DNA of 38,292 bases, taken from an uncultured Bacteroidales bacterium. GTDB taxonomy: Bacteria; Bacteroidota; Bacteroidia; Bacteroidales; UBA932. A model generated the notes under the pieces. The model was not told the origin of the DNA, made no database searches, and was given only the letters and a program-made list of their open reading frames with translations. This document shows positions 8,145 through 18,200 of the stretch, one piece after another. Each line of letters begins with the position of its first letter. Position 1 is the first letter of the stretch. The position numbers and the translations under genes were made by a program. Location of the stretch: contig CALUSC010000020.1 in assembly GCA_944323345.1 (NCBI GenBank), positions 1 through 38,292 on the forward strand, given 5' to 3'.

Positions 8145-9593
8145 CTATTCAAAAAGTGAAGCAGGAAGTTCATCTCTGGATATGACAGAATCAGAAGCGA
8201 AAGATGCTTTCCACCAGTCAATATCGGCACTGGAATGTTCTTCGGAATTATAATCTGCCTGTCCCAGATTATAATCGTACCACGGCATGGAATAAAGCCA
8301 GCGTGCACCTGCATTCCACTGGGCTGTCATATCAGGCATCCCTCCGAACTCGGAAAGGGTCACCATCTTGTGAGCAGAGAACTGTGTTATGGCAGAGAAC
8401 TGCGATGCCAGATTCTGGGCATCTACGGAATTGGTCTCGTCCTGATAGGCATCCCTTCCTATAATATCCACGTACCCGTCTCCCGGATAGAATTCGAAAT
8501 CCACATCATCGAATGATGAAGTCTGGGTAGTCCATACCCAAATCAGATTCCTCAGCCCGGCATCCTTGAAATAGTCGAAAACATATATCCAAAGTTCCTT
8601 GTATGCCTGCGCTCCGTCCGCTCCCCACCAGAACCATGCTCCGCTGTGCCACTGGGTGTAGGTATTTCCGGCAGCCTCATGCAGAGGTCTCCAGATGACA
8701 GGGATACCCTCGTCCTGGAGGAGTTTCAGATATCCGGCGATTTTTTCCAGACTTTCATGCATGAACTCATTCTGCCAAGTTCCCTCTTTCAGGGCTTCCG
8801 TGACGCTGAACTCATTGTTCTCCGCATCGCATGTGAAGTTGTTCGGATCTTTCTCGGAAGAGCTGCGTGGCACATTCCAGTGCCAGCTTGCGCCTATCAG
8901 GCCTCCGGCATTCCACCAGTCCCTGGCAGGAGTGATATCGCCGTAATCTATCCAGTTTGCAGGAGACGCCGCGAGATGTATGTAGTCGAAAAAGGCTATT
9001 GAAGGATATGTACCTGTGAACCTGTACACCCACTCGGCCTCGTCGGTATTCCATGCGACATTCGCCATTGCCCCTGAAAGGGTCTGTTTCCCGTAAATGG
9101 AACGGAGATAGTCGTAGAGCTTTTCAGCTGCAGGTATAGGGTCATCCGTAACGAGAGACTCCGATATTTCCTGCTCTCCGGCGGAAACCGGCTCCTTCAT
9201 GGAAAAACTTATGCTGACCTCTGCAGCAGGTGCATTGTCATAACCTGTTACGACACCCTCCGGAACGGTTACAGTATAGGCCCTGCCGCTCTGAAGTCCC
9301 GAAACCGACACGGCAAGTTCAGTCATCGAAGCTTCCACTGCATCTATCCGGGCATCGTTGTCTATGGTGATCAATCCTTGCATTGCCGTCAGGCACAGGA
9401 TATTCCTGTCGTATGTCAGGATGAGCTCAAGGCTGCTGCCCAGAATATCCGCCGTACCGTCGGCAGGATCCGAGTACACCAGTACCGGCCCTGTCCCGCC
9501 ATCAGGTTCGGGTCCGGAATCCGGTTCAGGTTTCTGACAGGAAGCCATGAACACAAAAGCCGCCAAGGCAATGTATGTAGAAATCCTTCTCAT
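8145..9593 (-). CDS. GH26 endo-beta-mannanase lipoprotein with N-terminal Ig-like (Big_5-type) domain
   Basis: A 482-residue lipoprotein (lipobox FMASC, Cys19) with a Pro/Asp/Gly linker (about 21-36). An Ig-like domain of the Big_5/SbsA type spans about 37-133 (SDPADGTADI..., YDRNI, AYTVTVPEGVV, FSMKEP). The GH26 barrel spans about 145-480. The acid/base Glu306 lies in PVIWRPLHEAAGN, and the nucleophile Glu415 lies in MVTLSEFGGMPD. GAWFWWGADG and HWNVP are further GH26 marks. It differs clearly from the second GH26 at 1521-2618, so the two are not a recent duplication. The domain layout fits a surface endo-mannanase. A stretch of 102 bp separates it from the upstream gene and contains a strong inverted repeat and a C8 run in the transcript. 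Confidence 0.92.
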   Translation of the reverse strand: MRRISTYIALAAFVFMASCQKPEPDSGPEPDGGTGPVLVYSDPADGTADILGSSLELILTYDRNILCLTAMQGLITIDNDARIDAVEASMTELAVSVSGLQSGRAYTVTVPEGVVTGYDNAPAAEVSISFSMKEPVSAGEQEISESLVTDDPIPAAEKLYDYLRSIYGKQTLSGAMANVAWNTDEAEWVYRFTGTYPSIAFFDYIHLAASPANWIDYGDITPARDWWNAGGLIGASWHWNVPRSSSEKDPNNFTCDAENNEFSVTEALKEGTWQNEFMHESLEKIAGYLKLLQDEGIPVIWRPLHEAAGNTYTQWHSGAWFWWGADGAQAYKELWIYVFDYFKDAGLRNLIWVWTTQTSSFDDVDFEFYPGDGYVDIIGRDAYQDETNSVDAQNLASQFSAITQFSAHKMVTLSEFGGMPDMTAQWNAGARWLYSMPWYDYNLGQADYNSEEHSSADIDWWKASFASDSVISRDELPASLFE

Positions 9594-9638
9594 ATTGTAT
9601 TCTTGTTATTATCATTACTGTTTATTGTCGCTCCGGTT

Positions 9639-9646
9639 GGGGGGGG
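9639..9646 (-). repeat. G8/C8 homopolymer in the GH26 leader
   Basis: Eight G on the plus strand, hence C8 in the transcript, lie between the 22-bp inverted repeat and the GH26 start codon at 9593. Such runs are slippage-prone. Here a length change would alter only the leader and the spacing to the hairpin, not a reading frame. Confidence 0.8.
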
Positions 9647-9651
9647 TATAT

Positions 9652-9696
9652 ATTTTATTGTTGCAGGGGATCTGAGATCCCCTGCAACAATAAAAT
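9652..9696. repeat. 22-bp perfect inverted repeat between TIG lipoprotein and GH26 genes
   Basis: The left arm 9652-9673 (attttattgttgcagggg + atct) is perfectly complementary to the right arm 9675-9696, with a single base between them. It starts inside the stop codon of the upstream gene. In the minus-strand transcript the stem is U-rich at its 5' foot and A-rich at its 3' foot, so it lacks the U-tract of a normal intrinsic terminator. A role as RNA stabiliser or processing site that separates expression of the SusCD/binding-protein genes from the enzymes downstream is plausible. Confidence 0.85.
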
Positions 9697-12098
9697 TACA
9701 GGGATATGGTAACTTTAGTAAACGTATTGCCTCCGTCACCCTGGAGAATGATACCGCAGTCGACGACTCCTTCATCCTCGTAATCCGAACGGTTCGCAAG
9801 TATCGTATCTATAATATCCTGAGTAAGGGTGCACGTCAGGCATCTTGAGCCGAATGTCCATCCCCAGCCGGCAGGGTTGTCGGTAGGTGCGAATGTGGCG
9901 CTTCCTATTTCATCAAATACGAGTTCCGTCCACGAGCCGGTATTGAACTGTATCTGGCTCCATGTCTCCGGTGTCTGGTCGAAATAGAAATTGATTTTCG
10001 ACCCGGCAGTACATGTTTCGAAAGGAGCGGCCGGGATACATACCCGTCCTCCGGTATTCCAGGTCAGGGTTACGGAACCTTCCCATATTGGCGTCTCGTC
10101 GACTGACGGTACACCAGCCGTTTCCGTCCTGAGCGATACCTTCAGGAGAGTATAGTTCGATCCGGTAATTATCAGACCGTTGTTGGCTTTAAGATCATCG
10201 AGCATGGTCTGTGTAAGAGGGATTTCCAGTGTGGTCTGGCCTGCAGTCATGTCTATCTGTGAAAATCCGGCCAGGTCATTCCAGCTTGTGCCGCTCTTGA
10301 GCATGAACTGCCAGTAAGTGAAGGATGGATCCTGTGCGAGCTCCACGAAAAGAATCACATTGCCTGCCGAAAGGTCTACCGAATTCCAGTCGTATCCGCC
10401 CCATGCGAGATCCTGGTTTCCGCCCCAGTTTCCGCAGACCCAACTGCCGGTCCAGATGACAGTTTCCTGTACGGAAGGTTCGCTTGGTATGCAGTCAATG
10501 GTATAGTCTATGGTACCGTTCGATGATACGAGAGTGATGACGGCACCTGCGCCGGCAGTGGCAGGAAGAGACACGTAAAGATCTGTTCCGTTAAGCATGT
10601 GGTTCACATCCGCACCGTTCACCTGTACGCCAGTGAGAAGATCCTGGTTGGCCACAGGAAGGATGAGCACGGAACCTCCGTGTATTTCGGTCCCGGCTGC
10701 CGGAAGTTCGGTCACATAGCAGGTAACAGGCTTGTCTATGGTCAGTTCAGGGGCATCGACCGACGTACCGTTGGCAAGATTCAGACTTACGACACCAGAA
10801 AGCGCCGAAGTAGGAACGATAACGGCAAACTGCGTGGCCTGGGGTTCTTCCACCGCGACTTCAGCTCCGCCCTGGAAAGTGACACCTGTCACCAGATCCA
10901 GGTCTGTACCGGTGAATGTAAGTTCCGCTCCGGCTCCCACGGTAGACGGGCTGTACTGTGTCACAACAGGTTTCACGAGCGTGTAGGCTACGGCAGCGGC
11001 CTTTCCGTTGGCCATGCCGAGAGATATGTCACCTTCCTGGGCAGTCTCAGGGACAGTAAACGAAATTACGCCTTCAGCCAGCGTAAACTCGGCATTGACA
11101 GAACCCGGAAGTGTCACGGAAGTGACCAGATCCAGATCCTTTCCGTCAACTGACAGAGTATTTCCTGCCTTGACAGGGGAAGCTGAAACCGAGAGTTCCG
11201 AAGGAATCACTGTCGTATAATTCCCGGCAGATATTTCCACTCCGGATTTGGCCACGATCTGCACCTCGCCGTCGCCGGCAGCTGCCGGAAGAATAAAAGT
11301 GATGGCAGTGCCCTCCTCGTTCAAAGTGAATTCAGACACTTCCGCTCCCGGCAGTTTTACGGAAGCCACAAGTCCGAAATCGCTTCCGGCCACTGTCATG
11401 GTCTGTCCGGCCTTGCAGATTTCAGGAGACAGTCCCGTGACTTCAGGGAGAGCTACTGTAAGTTCTTCTTCGGATGTGATGATATTCGCCATCAGGGACG
11501 GATCCTCATTGTTCAGCTCATCGAGGTCTCCGAGACTGACGACACCGGTCCGGGCCTCTTCCGGAACACGTACCTGTATCTCATAACGGTCGTGCTTTAT
11601 GAAGTCTTTTTCAGAAACGAATACATTCTCGGAAAATATCACCTCATGGATAAGGTTCAGATAGTCACCCGTAATGGTGATAACATCTCCGGCCTTGACA
11701 GATACAGGAGAAAGGTCCTCCCATACTATCGGTTCCGAATAGGTCAGTTCCGTCTTGGTGGTAATCTCCCGGCCATCCGCAGTCACTAACGTCACATATC
11801 CGACTTCCGGGCCATCCTTAGGTACGGTAACCCTGATTTCGCTCGGCACTCCGGACTGGACGACCTCGATATCCGTAATCGGATCCACCCCGGGGATTAT
11901 CACCTGGGTGACCTTTTCCAGATTGCTTCCGAGGAAGCGGAGCTGTCCTCCGCGTACTACCGGCTGCGGTCCGTAGACATTCAGGACCACGGCGTCATCG
12001 ACATACTGGTCGGTGCTCAGCTCTTCGGGCGAACATCCGGTCAGTATTACAAGGCACATTGCAATCAGTGCCGATGATATTTCAAATATTTTTTTCAT
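9696..12098 (-). CDS. TIG/IPT-repeat surface lipoprotein with two C-terminal candidate glycan-binding modules
   Basis: The start is set at ATG 12098, giving an 800-residue product that begins MKKIFEISSAL with lipobox ILTGC (Cys22). An upstream in-frame ATG at 12167 would overlap the previous gene and ruin the signal peptide. About six IPT/TIG-like repeats follow (approximately 40-537), with recurring phrases such as SPxxVKAGxxxTxxGxDLDLVTxVTLPG. They form a long stalk as in surface glycan-binding proteins. Two tandem modules close the protein (about 546-659 and 670-800), rich in Trp (W-x-G, LAWG, DW, TYWQF, SW). The first is strikingly similar to residues 282-393 of the fimbrillin-like lipoprotein. 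The position after SusD and the SGBP supports a cell-surface mannan-binding role. No enzyme motif is visible. Confidence 0.82.
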   Translation of the reverse strand: MKKIFEISSALIAMCLVILTGCSPEELSTDQYVDDAVVLNVYGPQPVVRGGQLRFLGSNLEKVTQVIIPGVDPITDIEVVQSGVPSEIRVTVPKDGPEVGYVTLVTADGREITTKTELTYSEPIVWEDLSPVSVKAGDVITITGDYLNLIHEVIFSENVFVSEKDFIKHDRYEIQVRVPEEARTGVVSLGDLDELNNEDPSLMANIITSEEELTVALPEVTGLSPEICKAGQTMTVAGSDFGLVASVKLPGAEVSEFTLNEEGTAITFILPAAAGDGEVQIVAKSGVEISAGNYTTVIPSELSVSASPVKAGNTLSVDGKDLDLVTSVTLPGSVNAEFTLAEGVISFTVPETAQEGDISLGMANGKAAAVAYTLVKPVVTQYSPSTVGAGAELTFTGTDLDLVTGVTFQGGAEVAVEEPQATQFAVIVPTSALSGVVSLNLANGTSVDAPELTIDKPVTCYVTELPAAGTEIHGGSVLILPVANQDLLTGVQVNGADVNHMLNGTDLYVSLPATAGAGAVITLVSSNGTIDYTIDCIPSEPSVQETVIWTGSWVCGNWGGNQDLAWGGYDWNSVDLSAGNVILFVELAQDPSFTYWQFMLKSGTSWNDLAGFSQIDMTAGQTTLEIPLTQTMLDDLKANNGLIITGSNYTLLKVSLRTETAGVPSVDETPIWEGSVTLTWNTGGRVCIPAAPFETCTAGSKINFYFDQTPETWSQIQFNTGSWTELVFDEIGSATFAPTDNPAGWGWTFGSRCLTCTLTQDIIDTILANRSDYEDEGVVDCGIILQGDGGNTFTKVTISL

Positions 12099-12115
12099 AA
12101 CTAAAATCCTGTTTG

Positions 12116-13468
12116 TCATCTGTTGGAAACTGCTCTGATATTGTCGATCATGAGGACAGGAGTACATTGGATTCCGTTCACTCCGCCGCCTACCACGAAA
12201 AATGTAAGACTGGCAAAATCCGACGGTGAAGACGGTACATTGCTGGTAACGGCACCCAATCTGTCATAGACGAAGTCAGACAGCGGAATCGTCACTGTAA
12301 TCCACTCGTCATCAGTATCGAACGGCACTACTCCTGATGAAGTGAGCCATGGACGGTATATGGCACGTCCGAAAGAGCCCTGATCCCCCTGCTCTCCGTT
12401 GAACAGATAAGCGTTTGCGGCGGCAACGGTTCCGTCATACCCGTCGATGGCATTTCCGGAATAGGTCACCTTGTCGTATCCTCCGAATGCTATCTGAAGA
12501 GCTCCCGCGCTCCACGGCGAAGCCGACGGTACGCAAAGTTCGAATTTAAGGGCCATATTTTCGAAATCAGTGAAATCCACCAGGTTGAACAATGCGATAC
12601 CGTCACCGGATGTCACATTCTGAGGAGTGTCCCATGATCCGCACCAGTATTCGAAGGCGAACTGCGAATCATTCCAGCCACCGTCCTCACTCATGGCAGT
12701 AGAGCCGTCTCCGAGCTGTACATAATTGCCTGTGATTCCTCCTTCATCGGTTATCACCCTGTTATGCCAGCCGTGATTCGTCAGCCCTGTCAGACCGTCG
12801 AAATCGAACATGATTCCCCTGCTGTCAAGATAATGGAATTTGCTTTCCGCTGAACCGTATACGGTCTCCACTGAAATTTTTCCTTCTTTCGCACCTTCAG
12901 GGATGACGAATGAAACGGCCGTTTTCGTGATTTCGGTAATCTCCGTAACAGGAACATCGTCCGAGAATGTTATCGTGAGCGGCACATTAGGGTCATCTAT
13001 GAAATAATCGCCGTAAATTACAGCCGTCTCTCCGGCCGGTGTCTGTTCGCAGGACATAGAATTGACTGTCGGACCCGGAATCAGGACATTGAAATCATAG
13101 GTCACCGTATCCCTGGCGGCAGTAATCATGTAGATCTTGTTGCTGACTTCACCTGGGATATTGCCGGGGACAGTCACGATCAATGTATTGTCCGTAATAT
13201 AGCTTGAATTCAGAATGGCTTTCTGGTCATTGAACCAGAGTTCATATATGCTGCGCAGGTTTTCGCCCACGAGGCATATCTGGTTATCCATATATGCACC
13301 AGTCATAAGGGAATCCGATGCAGCGAATTTCACTGGACGGACATACCGGACCTCAGGCACACCGTCTGCCATTTCGTAAGCGCCCGGCTGCTGTCTGTCG
13401 CATGAAGACAGAGCGAGACCTGCCGATGCGGCAGCCAATACTGCGATGTAGTTATATATTTTTTTCAT
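12116..13468 (-). CDS. Surface glycan-binding protein (SGBP-B-like, TIG stalk plus binding domain)
   Basis: A 450-residue lipoprotein (lipobox LSSC, Cys23). Residues about 35-215 contain two TIG-like domains (RYVRPVKFAASDSLMTGAYM, GENLRSIYELWFNDQKA, PGPTVNSMSCEQTPAGETAVIYG). Residues about 220-450 form a beta-sandwich domain (IMFDFDGLTGLTNHGWHN, FAFEYWCGSWDTP, ITVTIPLSDF, LMIDNIRAV) like the C-terminal binding domain of SGBP-B proteins of xyloglucan and other PULs. The gene starts 12 bp after the SusD stop, the classic SusC-SusD-SGBP order. It would capture polymer at the cell surface and present it to the SusCD importer. The ligand is inferred as mannan from the surrounding enzymes. Confidence 0.87.
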   Translation of the reverse strand: MKKIYNYIAVLAAASAGLALSSCDRQQPGAYEMADGVPEVRYVRPVKFAASDSLMTGAYMDNQICLVGENLRSIYELWFNDQKAILNSSYITDNTLIVTVPGNIPGEVSNKIYMITAARDTVTYDFNVLIPGPTVNSMSCEQTPAGETAVIYGDYFIDDPNVPLTITFSDDVPVTEITEITKTAVSFVIPEGAKEGKISVETVYGSAESKFHYLDSRGIMFDFDGLTGLTNHGWHNRVITDEGGITGNYVQLGDGSTAMSEDGGWNDSQFAFEYWCGSWDTPQNVTSGDGIALFNLVDFTDFENMALKFELCVPSASPWSAGALQIAFGGYDKVTYSGNAIDGYDGTVAAANAYLFNGEQGDQGSFGRAIYRPWLTSSGVVPFDTDDEWITVTIPLSDFVYDRLGAVTSNVPSSPSDFASLTFFVVGGGVNGIQCTPVLMIDNIRAVSNR

Positions 13469-13480
13469 CTCGTTTCGCTG

Positions 13481-15232
13481 TTAAAAGTCATACTTGTAGG
13501 TTTCGCGGACATTCACGTCCACTGCAGGCTCGGCCAGATGCGGATTGAATACCAGATCTTCGGCAGGCAAAGGCAGTGTAAAGCTGTCTGCTGTAACGTT
13601 AGGTGCGGAGACTTCATCCTCATACCTGACATCATCAGTTACATTCCAGGTTTCATATCCTGTATTATAATATGTCTCATACAGTTCTCCGAGACCGAAC
13701 CAGCGGTTTCTTCTCTGACTCTTGATTTCATTTATCACCACGTCCATCTGATAATATGACCTCCGGACGAAATCGTACCAGTAGTCTCCTTCCAAAGCCA
13801 GCTCCAGACGGCGTTCCTTCCATATCTGTTCCACTGTCAGAGGAGCCTTGAAATCATCTTCTTCAGAATAACCGGCACGTCTGTGCACCCTGTTTATAGC
13901 TTCCAGTGCAGACTGATCCGAAGTCTCGCCTGACGTTCCGGTCATGGCTTCCGCATATATCAGAAGGACATCGGCAAAACGGAGAAGATGAGTAGCAAGG
14001 CCTGTCGCCATATTCGCGGCGGACTGGCCGAGTCCGGCCACATGGTCTGCCTGCCTTCCGGTCAGATGCTTCACTACATTGGCTCCTGTAGAAGACTGGA
14101 ACTCTCCGGCAGGACCGCCCTTGCCGTAATCGCCGTCATCATAGATGAATCTCAGATAGTCGAAGCCTCCCCTGTCAGTCCAGAAATAGTCGTAAGTGTC
14201 TCCGGCCATCATCATGGTAGCCTTTCTGCGCTTGTCCTTTTCTGCAGCCCTCGTAGCCGGATCCGCTATGGCGCTTACACCGAAATCATCCTGCAGGTCA
14301 ATGGAAGGACCGCGCCATCCGCCCCAGCAGTTTTCTTCGAAATCAGAAAAGCCTGTAAGGGCTATCTCCGGCTGGAAAGAGTTCTGCTGCGTCCACGGAT
14401 CACGAGACGGAGACCATTGCCATGAAATCATGCATTCCTTGTTCTGATTGTGCTGAAGCCTGAAAATATCGGAATACTCCTCCATCAAATCGCGGCCTGA
14501 ATTGTCTATCACATCTTTGGCATACTTTGCAGCTTTCGACATGTCATCGGCGTTGAGCTGCCCGGAAAGACCTGCCCTGGTCAGATATACCTTGGCGAGA
14601 AGGGCCTCTGCGGCATAGTAGTCTATACGGCCGTTCGCTTCCACACCCGTTTTCGGGAGAAGCTCCATGGCCTTTTCCAGAGTCATGACGATATATTCGT
14701 AGACATTGGCCCTCGTGGCCTTATAGACATTGTTGTACTCTCCGGAAGTCAGCACTTCGGTATTGTCATGGATGATAGGGACTTCTCCGAAGGACCTTAC
14801 CATGAAGAAATATGCGAAAGCCTTCCAGGTCAATGCCTCGCCTATGCACTGGTTCTTTACGGCCTGTGACGGACCTTCTGAATTCCTGATATTCCTGATA
14901 ACCGTATTTGCATGGGCATTTACCGACCACAGGGAATAAGACATCGCCACCAGGTCGGAATCCGTACCGTTTACGGAGAAATCCAGATACTGGCTTTCTC
15001 CCAGATAGAGATTTCCGGACATGACTTCACCCACCCAGAGGAAAGCCCTGAGGAAATCGTACCACGGGGAGTTGTAAAGGTAGTTCACCCCCTGGATGCA
15101 CTGTTCATCGTTTTCATAGAAGTTGTCCACGTTGTAGGTGTCCTCTGCAGGACGGTTCAGGAAATCGCTGCAGGAAACGGCACCGGCAATCAGGACAGCG
15201 GCAAGTGCGGTTTTTATTATATTGTATTTCAT
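13481..15232 (-). CDS. SusD/RagB-family outer-membrane glycan-binding lipoprotein
   Basis: A 583-residue lipoprotein (lipobox AVSC, Cys21) that begins SDFLNRPAEDTYN, the usual SusD opening. SusD-family landmarks include the helical TPR-like core (AEALLAKVYLTRAGL near 207), LRFADVLLIYAEA (about 425) and the C-terminal ERRLELALEGDYWYDFVRR block (about 481-499). It acts as the lid of the SusC transporter and binds oligosaccharide at the surface. It lies 19 bp downstream of SusC, and its stop is 12 bp from the SGBP start. Confidence 0.96.
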   Translation of the reverse strand: MKYNIIKTALAAVLIAGAVSCSDFLNRPAEDTYNVDNFYENDEQCIQGVNYLYNSPWYDFLRAFLWVGEVMSGNLYLGESQYLDFSVNGTDSDLVAMSYSLWSVNAHANTVIRNIRNSEGPSQAVKNQCIGEALTWKAFAYFFMVRSFGEVPIIHDNTEVLTSGEYNNVYKATRANVYEYIVMTLEKAMELLPKTGVEANGRIDYYAAEALLAKVYLTRAGLSGQLNADDMSKAAKYAKDVIDNSGRDLMEEYSDIFRLQHNQNKECMISWQWSPSRDPWTQQNSFQPEIALTGFSDFEENCWGGWRGPSIDLQDDFGVSAIADPATRAAEKDKRRKATMMMAGDTYDYFWTDRGGFDYLRFIYDDGDYGKGGPAGEFQSSTGANVVKHLTGRQADHVAGLGQSAANMATGLATHLLRFADVLLIYAEAMTGTSGETSDQSALEAINRVHRRAGYSEEDDFKAPLTVEQIWKERRLELALEGDYWYDFVRRSYYQMDVVINEIKSQRRNRWFGLGELYETYYNTGYETWNVTDDVRYEDEVSAPNVTADSFTLPLPAEDLVFNPHLAEPAVDVNVRETYKYDF

Positions 15233-15251
15233 TTTTACCTCTGATTTATGA

Positions 15252-18200
15252 TTAGAATGTGATATTCAGACCTACGGAATAAGTGGTAGGGCTCGGATAG
15301 CGGCCGTTGTCTATACCGTATGTAAGACCTGTCGCATCCTGAGTACTTGCTCCGATTTCCGGGTCATATCCGGAATATTTCGTGAAGGTATAGAGGTTCT
15401 GGATATTGCAGTATATCCTGAGGTTCTCTATTCTGACTTTTTCCAACATTTTCTTCGGGAAGGTATAACCGAGTGTTATGTTCTTGATACGGAGGTATGA
15501 ACCGTCTTCGATATATCTCGAACTCATGCGGTCGTTGTCGTTAGGGTCATTGATGGAAGCCCTAGGAGTCTTGGTCCCGGAATTGGCTACCTTTACGTTC
15601 GTAATGTCATCATACCACATGGAACCGTCTTCATAAACCTTGTCCGGGTCGATAGGCACCAGTTTCGCCCTGTCATTCACTGAATTCAGCTGGTTCATCC
15701 ACGGACTGTTCATGTGGGTCAGCACTATAGAGTTGTAATTCAGCACCTTGTTCCCATACGAGCCGTTCAGGAAGATGCTCAGGTCGAAGTTCCGGTAACG
15801 GAATGTGTTGGTCCAGCCAAATGTAAACAAAGGCAGCGGAGATCCAAGGTTCGTGCGGTCGTTCTCGTCTATGACTCCGTCTCCGGAATCCGGAATGCCG
15901 TCACCGTCCGTATCGACTGTCGGCTGATCCTTGTACTTGATGTCTCCTACCCATACTGTATTGGTCTTGTTGAAGTTTCCGTCTACAGGATATTTGGCTG
16001 GCTTGGGAGAATTCATCAGGTCATCGAGAGACTCGTACACCCCTTCCACTTCATAGCCGTAGAAGTTATAGAGAGATTCGCCTATAGTGGACAGGCAGAC
16101 GACGTCATTATACTGGCCGTAACCTACGAGAGACGCATTCTGTGTACCTTCGAGCGACAGCAGTTTGTTCTTGTTGAAAGATATCTGGAAATTCGAATCC
16201 CATTGGAACTTTCCGACCAAAGGATGTGTGTCGAAGGTGATTTCCAGACCCCTGTTCTCTATGCTGCCGTAATTTCCCTTCGGTGCGGCCAGAACTGACG
16301 AAACGTTGCCCTGAGTACCCATGTAAGAAGGGAGCTGCATGGACATGAGCATGTCATTCGAGCGTTTGATATAGGCATCGACAATGAGATTCAGCCTGTC
16401 CTGGAAGAATCCGAGATCAAGACCTATGTTCCACTGCTCCTGGGACTCCCAGCGTATGGCAGTATTCGGGATATTGGATGGTCTGTAACCCATTCCCAGT
16501 CCGGTAGGCATCCTGCTTATGGATGCTCCCCACGCATATCCTCCGATATTGGAGTTTCCTGTCTGTCCCCAGCCTAAACGGAGTTTGCCGTTGCTGATCA
16601 CATCCTTGAGCCCTTCGAAGAAAGCTTCATTGGAGAATCTCCAGGAAGCTGCAGCCGAGTGGAAGCCGGCCCATCTGTTATCCGGGCCGAAATTTGAAGA
16701 GCCGTCATAACGGAAAGTATAGGTAAGCAAGTAGCGGTCATCATAATTGTAAGTTTCACGGGTAAAGACAGATGACATGGATGAACTGCCGAATCCGGAG
16801 GAAATTCTCGGTGTGCCTGATCCGAGGGCAGGATTATGGACTGCATCTGACGGAAGGGCATTGTTGAAGACGCTGGCATATTCGTAATTCGACTCCCACA
16901 TTTCATGTCCGACCATGGCAGTCAGACTGTGCTTGCCCCAAGTATTGGAATAGGTCAGATAGTTTTTCAGCTGCCAGAAAATGCTCTTGTTATTCTGGAT
17001 GCTGCTCTCGTTCGTATCTCTGGTCCAGTTCCCGAAATCCAGCATAGGCTTGTAACGTTCCGCCTTGCTCCAGTTCAGGTCGAAGCCCAATTCCACACGC
17101 CATACGAGATGCTTTATCGGAGTGACATCCGCGAAGATGTTCCCGGTAAGTTTCTGACGGTTCAAAAGGATGTCGTCTTCCATGGCGATACCTATAGGGT
17201 TCGGGTTCAGATTGTGCTCATCCACTATAGTGGCATAGTTTCCGTCCATGTCATAAATAGGAATGTCCGGTCTGGAAGTAAGGGAGTAATATATCAGACC
17301 TGAGTTGGAATCAGCAAGCTTCAGGTCATCGTTGGTCGTGGAGAACGTAGCTGAAAGTCCGAGCTTGATCCATTTTTTCAGTTGCGCATCGAGGTTCGTA
17401 CGTACGCTGAAACGGTCAAAATTACTTCCGATGATGGTACCTTCCTGGTCCATGTATGAACCGGATACATAATATTGCACCTTTTCGGTACCGCCGGAAA
17501 CCGAGAGCTGATGCTGGTGCTGCAGAGCCGTACGGAAGATGGCATCCTGCCAGTTCGTACCTTCTCCCAGAATGGAAGGATCCGAATATGTATCGCTCGG
17601 ATCTGACATTTCACCGACAGTCGCCAGATCATTGTAGAACTCGGCATACTGTCTCAGATTCATCATATCCAGACGCTTGTTCTGCTGGGACACTGCGAAC
17701 ATGCCGTCGTAAGAAATCCTGGCCTCTCCGGCCTTTCCTCTCTTTGTGGTGATGAGTACTACACCATTGGCGCCCTGTGCGCCATATATTGCAGTGGCGG
17801 AAGCATCCTTCAGGATTTCCATGCTCACGATATCGGCAGGGTTGATGGTAGAAAGAGGGGAAATGGTGGAAACCTTGCCGTTTCCGAGCGCATCACCGAG
17901 ACCGAAGTCGGCACCGGAATTTCCTCCGCTCTGGACTATCACTCCGTCTATAACGTAAAGAGGCTCGGCATTGGCATTGATGGTAGCCTGTCCGCGGACA
18001 CGTATTGACGATGATGAACCAGGTGCTCCTGAAGTAGTCACGGCTGTCACACCGGCCGCCCTGCCCTGGAGAGACTGGTCCAGAGAAGAAATCACGGACC
18101 CTCTGAGTGATTCCTCGCTCACGGAAACAGAGGCGCCGGAAAGGTCGCTTCTCTTCATGGTACCGTAACCTACTACGACAACTTCGTCCAGAAGCTCGGT

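Noticed and set aside
9652-9696. Calling the 22-bp inverted repeat an intrinsic terminator
   Set aside because: On either strand the stem is preceded by U-rich and followed by A-rich sequence, so the U-tract needed for rho-independent termination is missing. It is listed as a repeat instead.
12099-12167. Upstream ATG for the TIG-repeat lipoprotein
   Set aside because: It would overlap the preceding gene by 52 bp and place 23 polar residues before the lipoprotein signal peptide.
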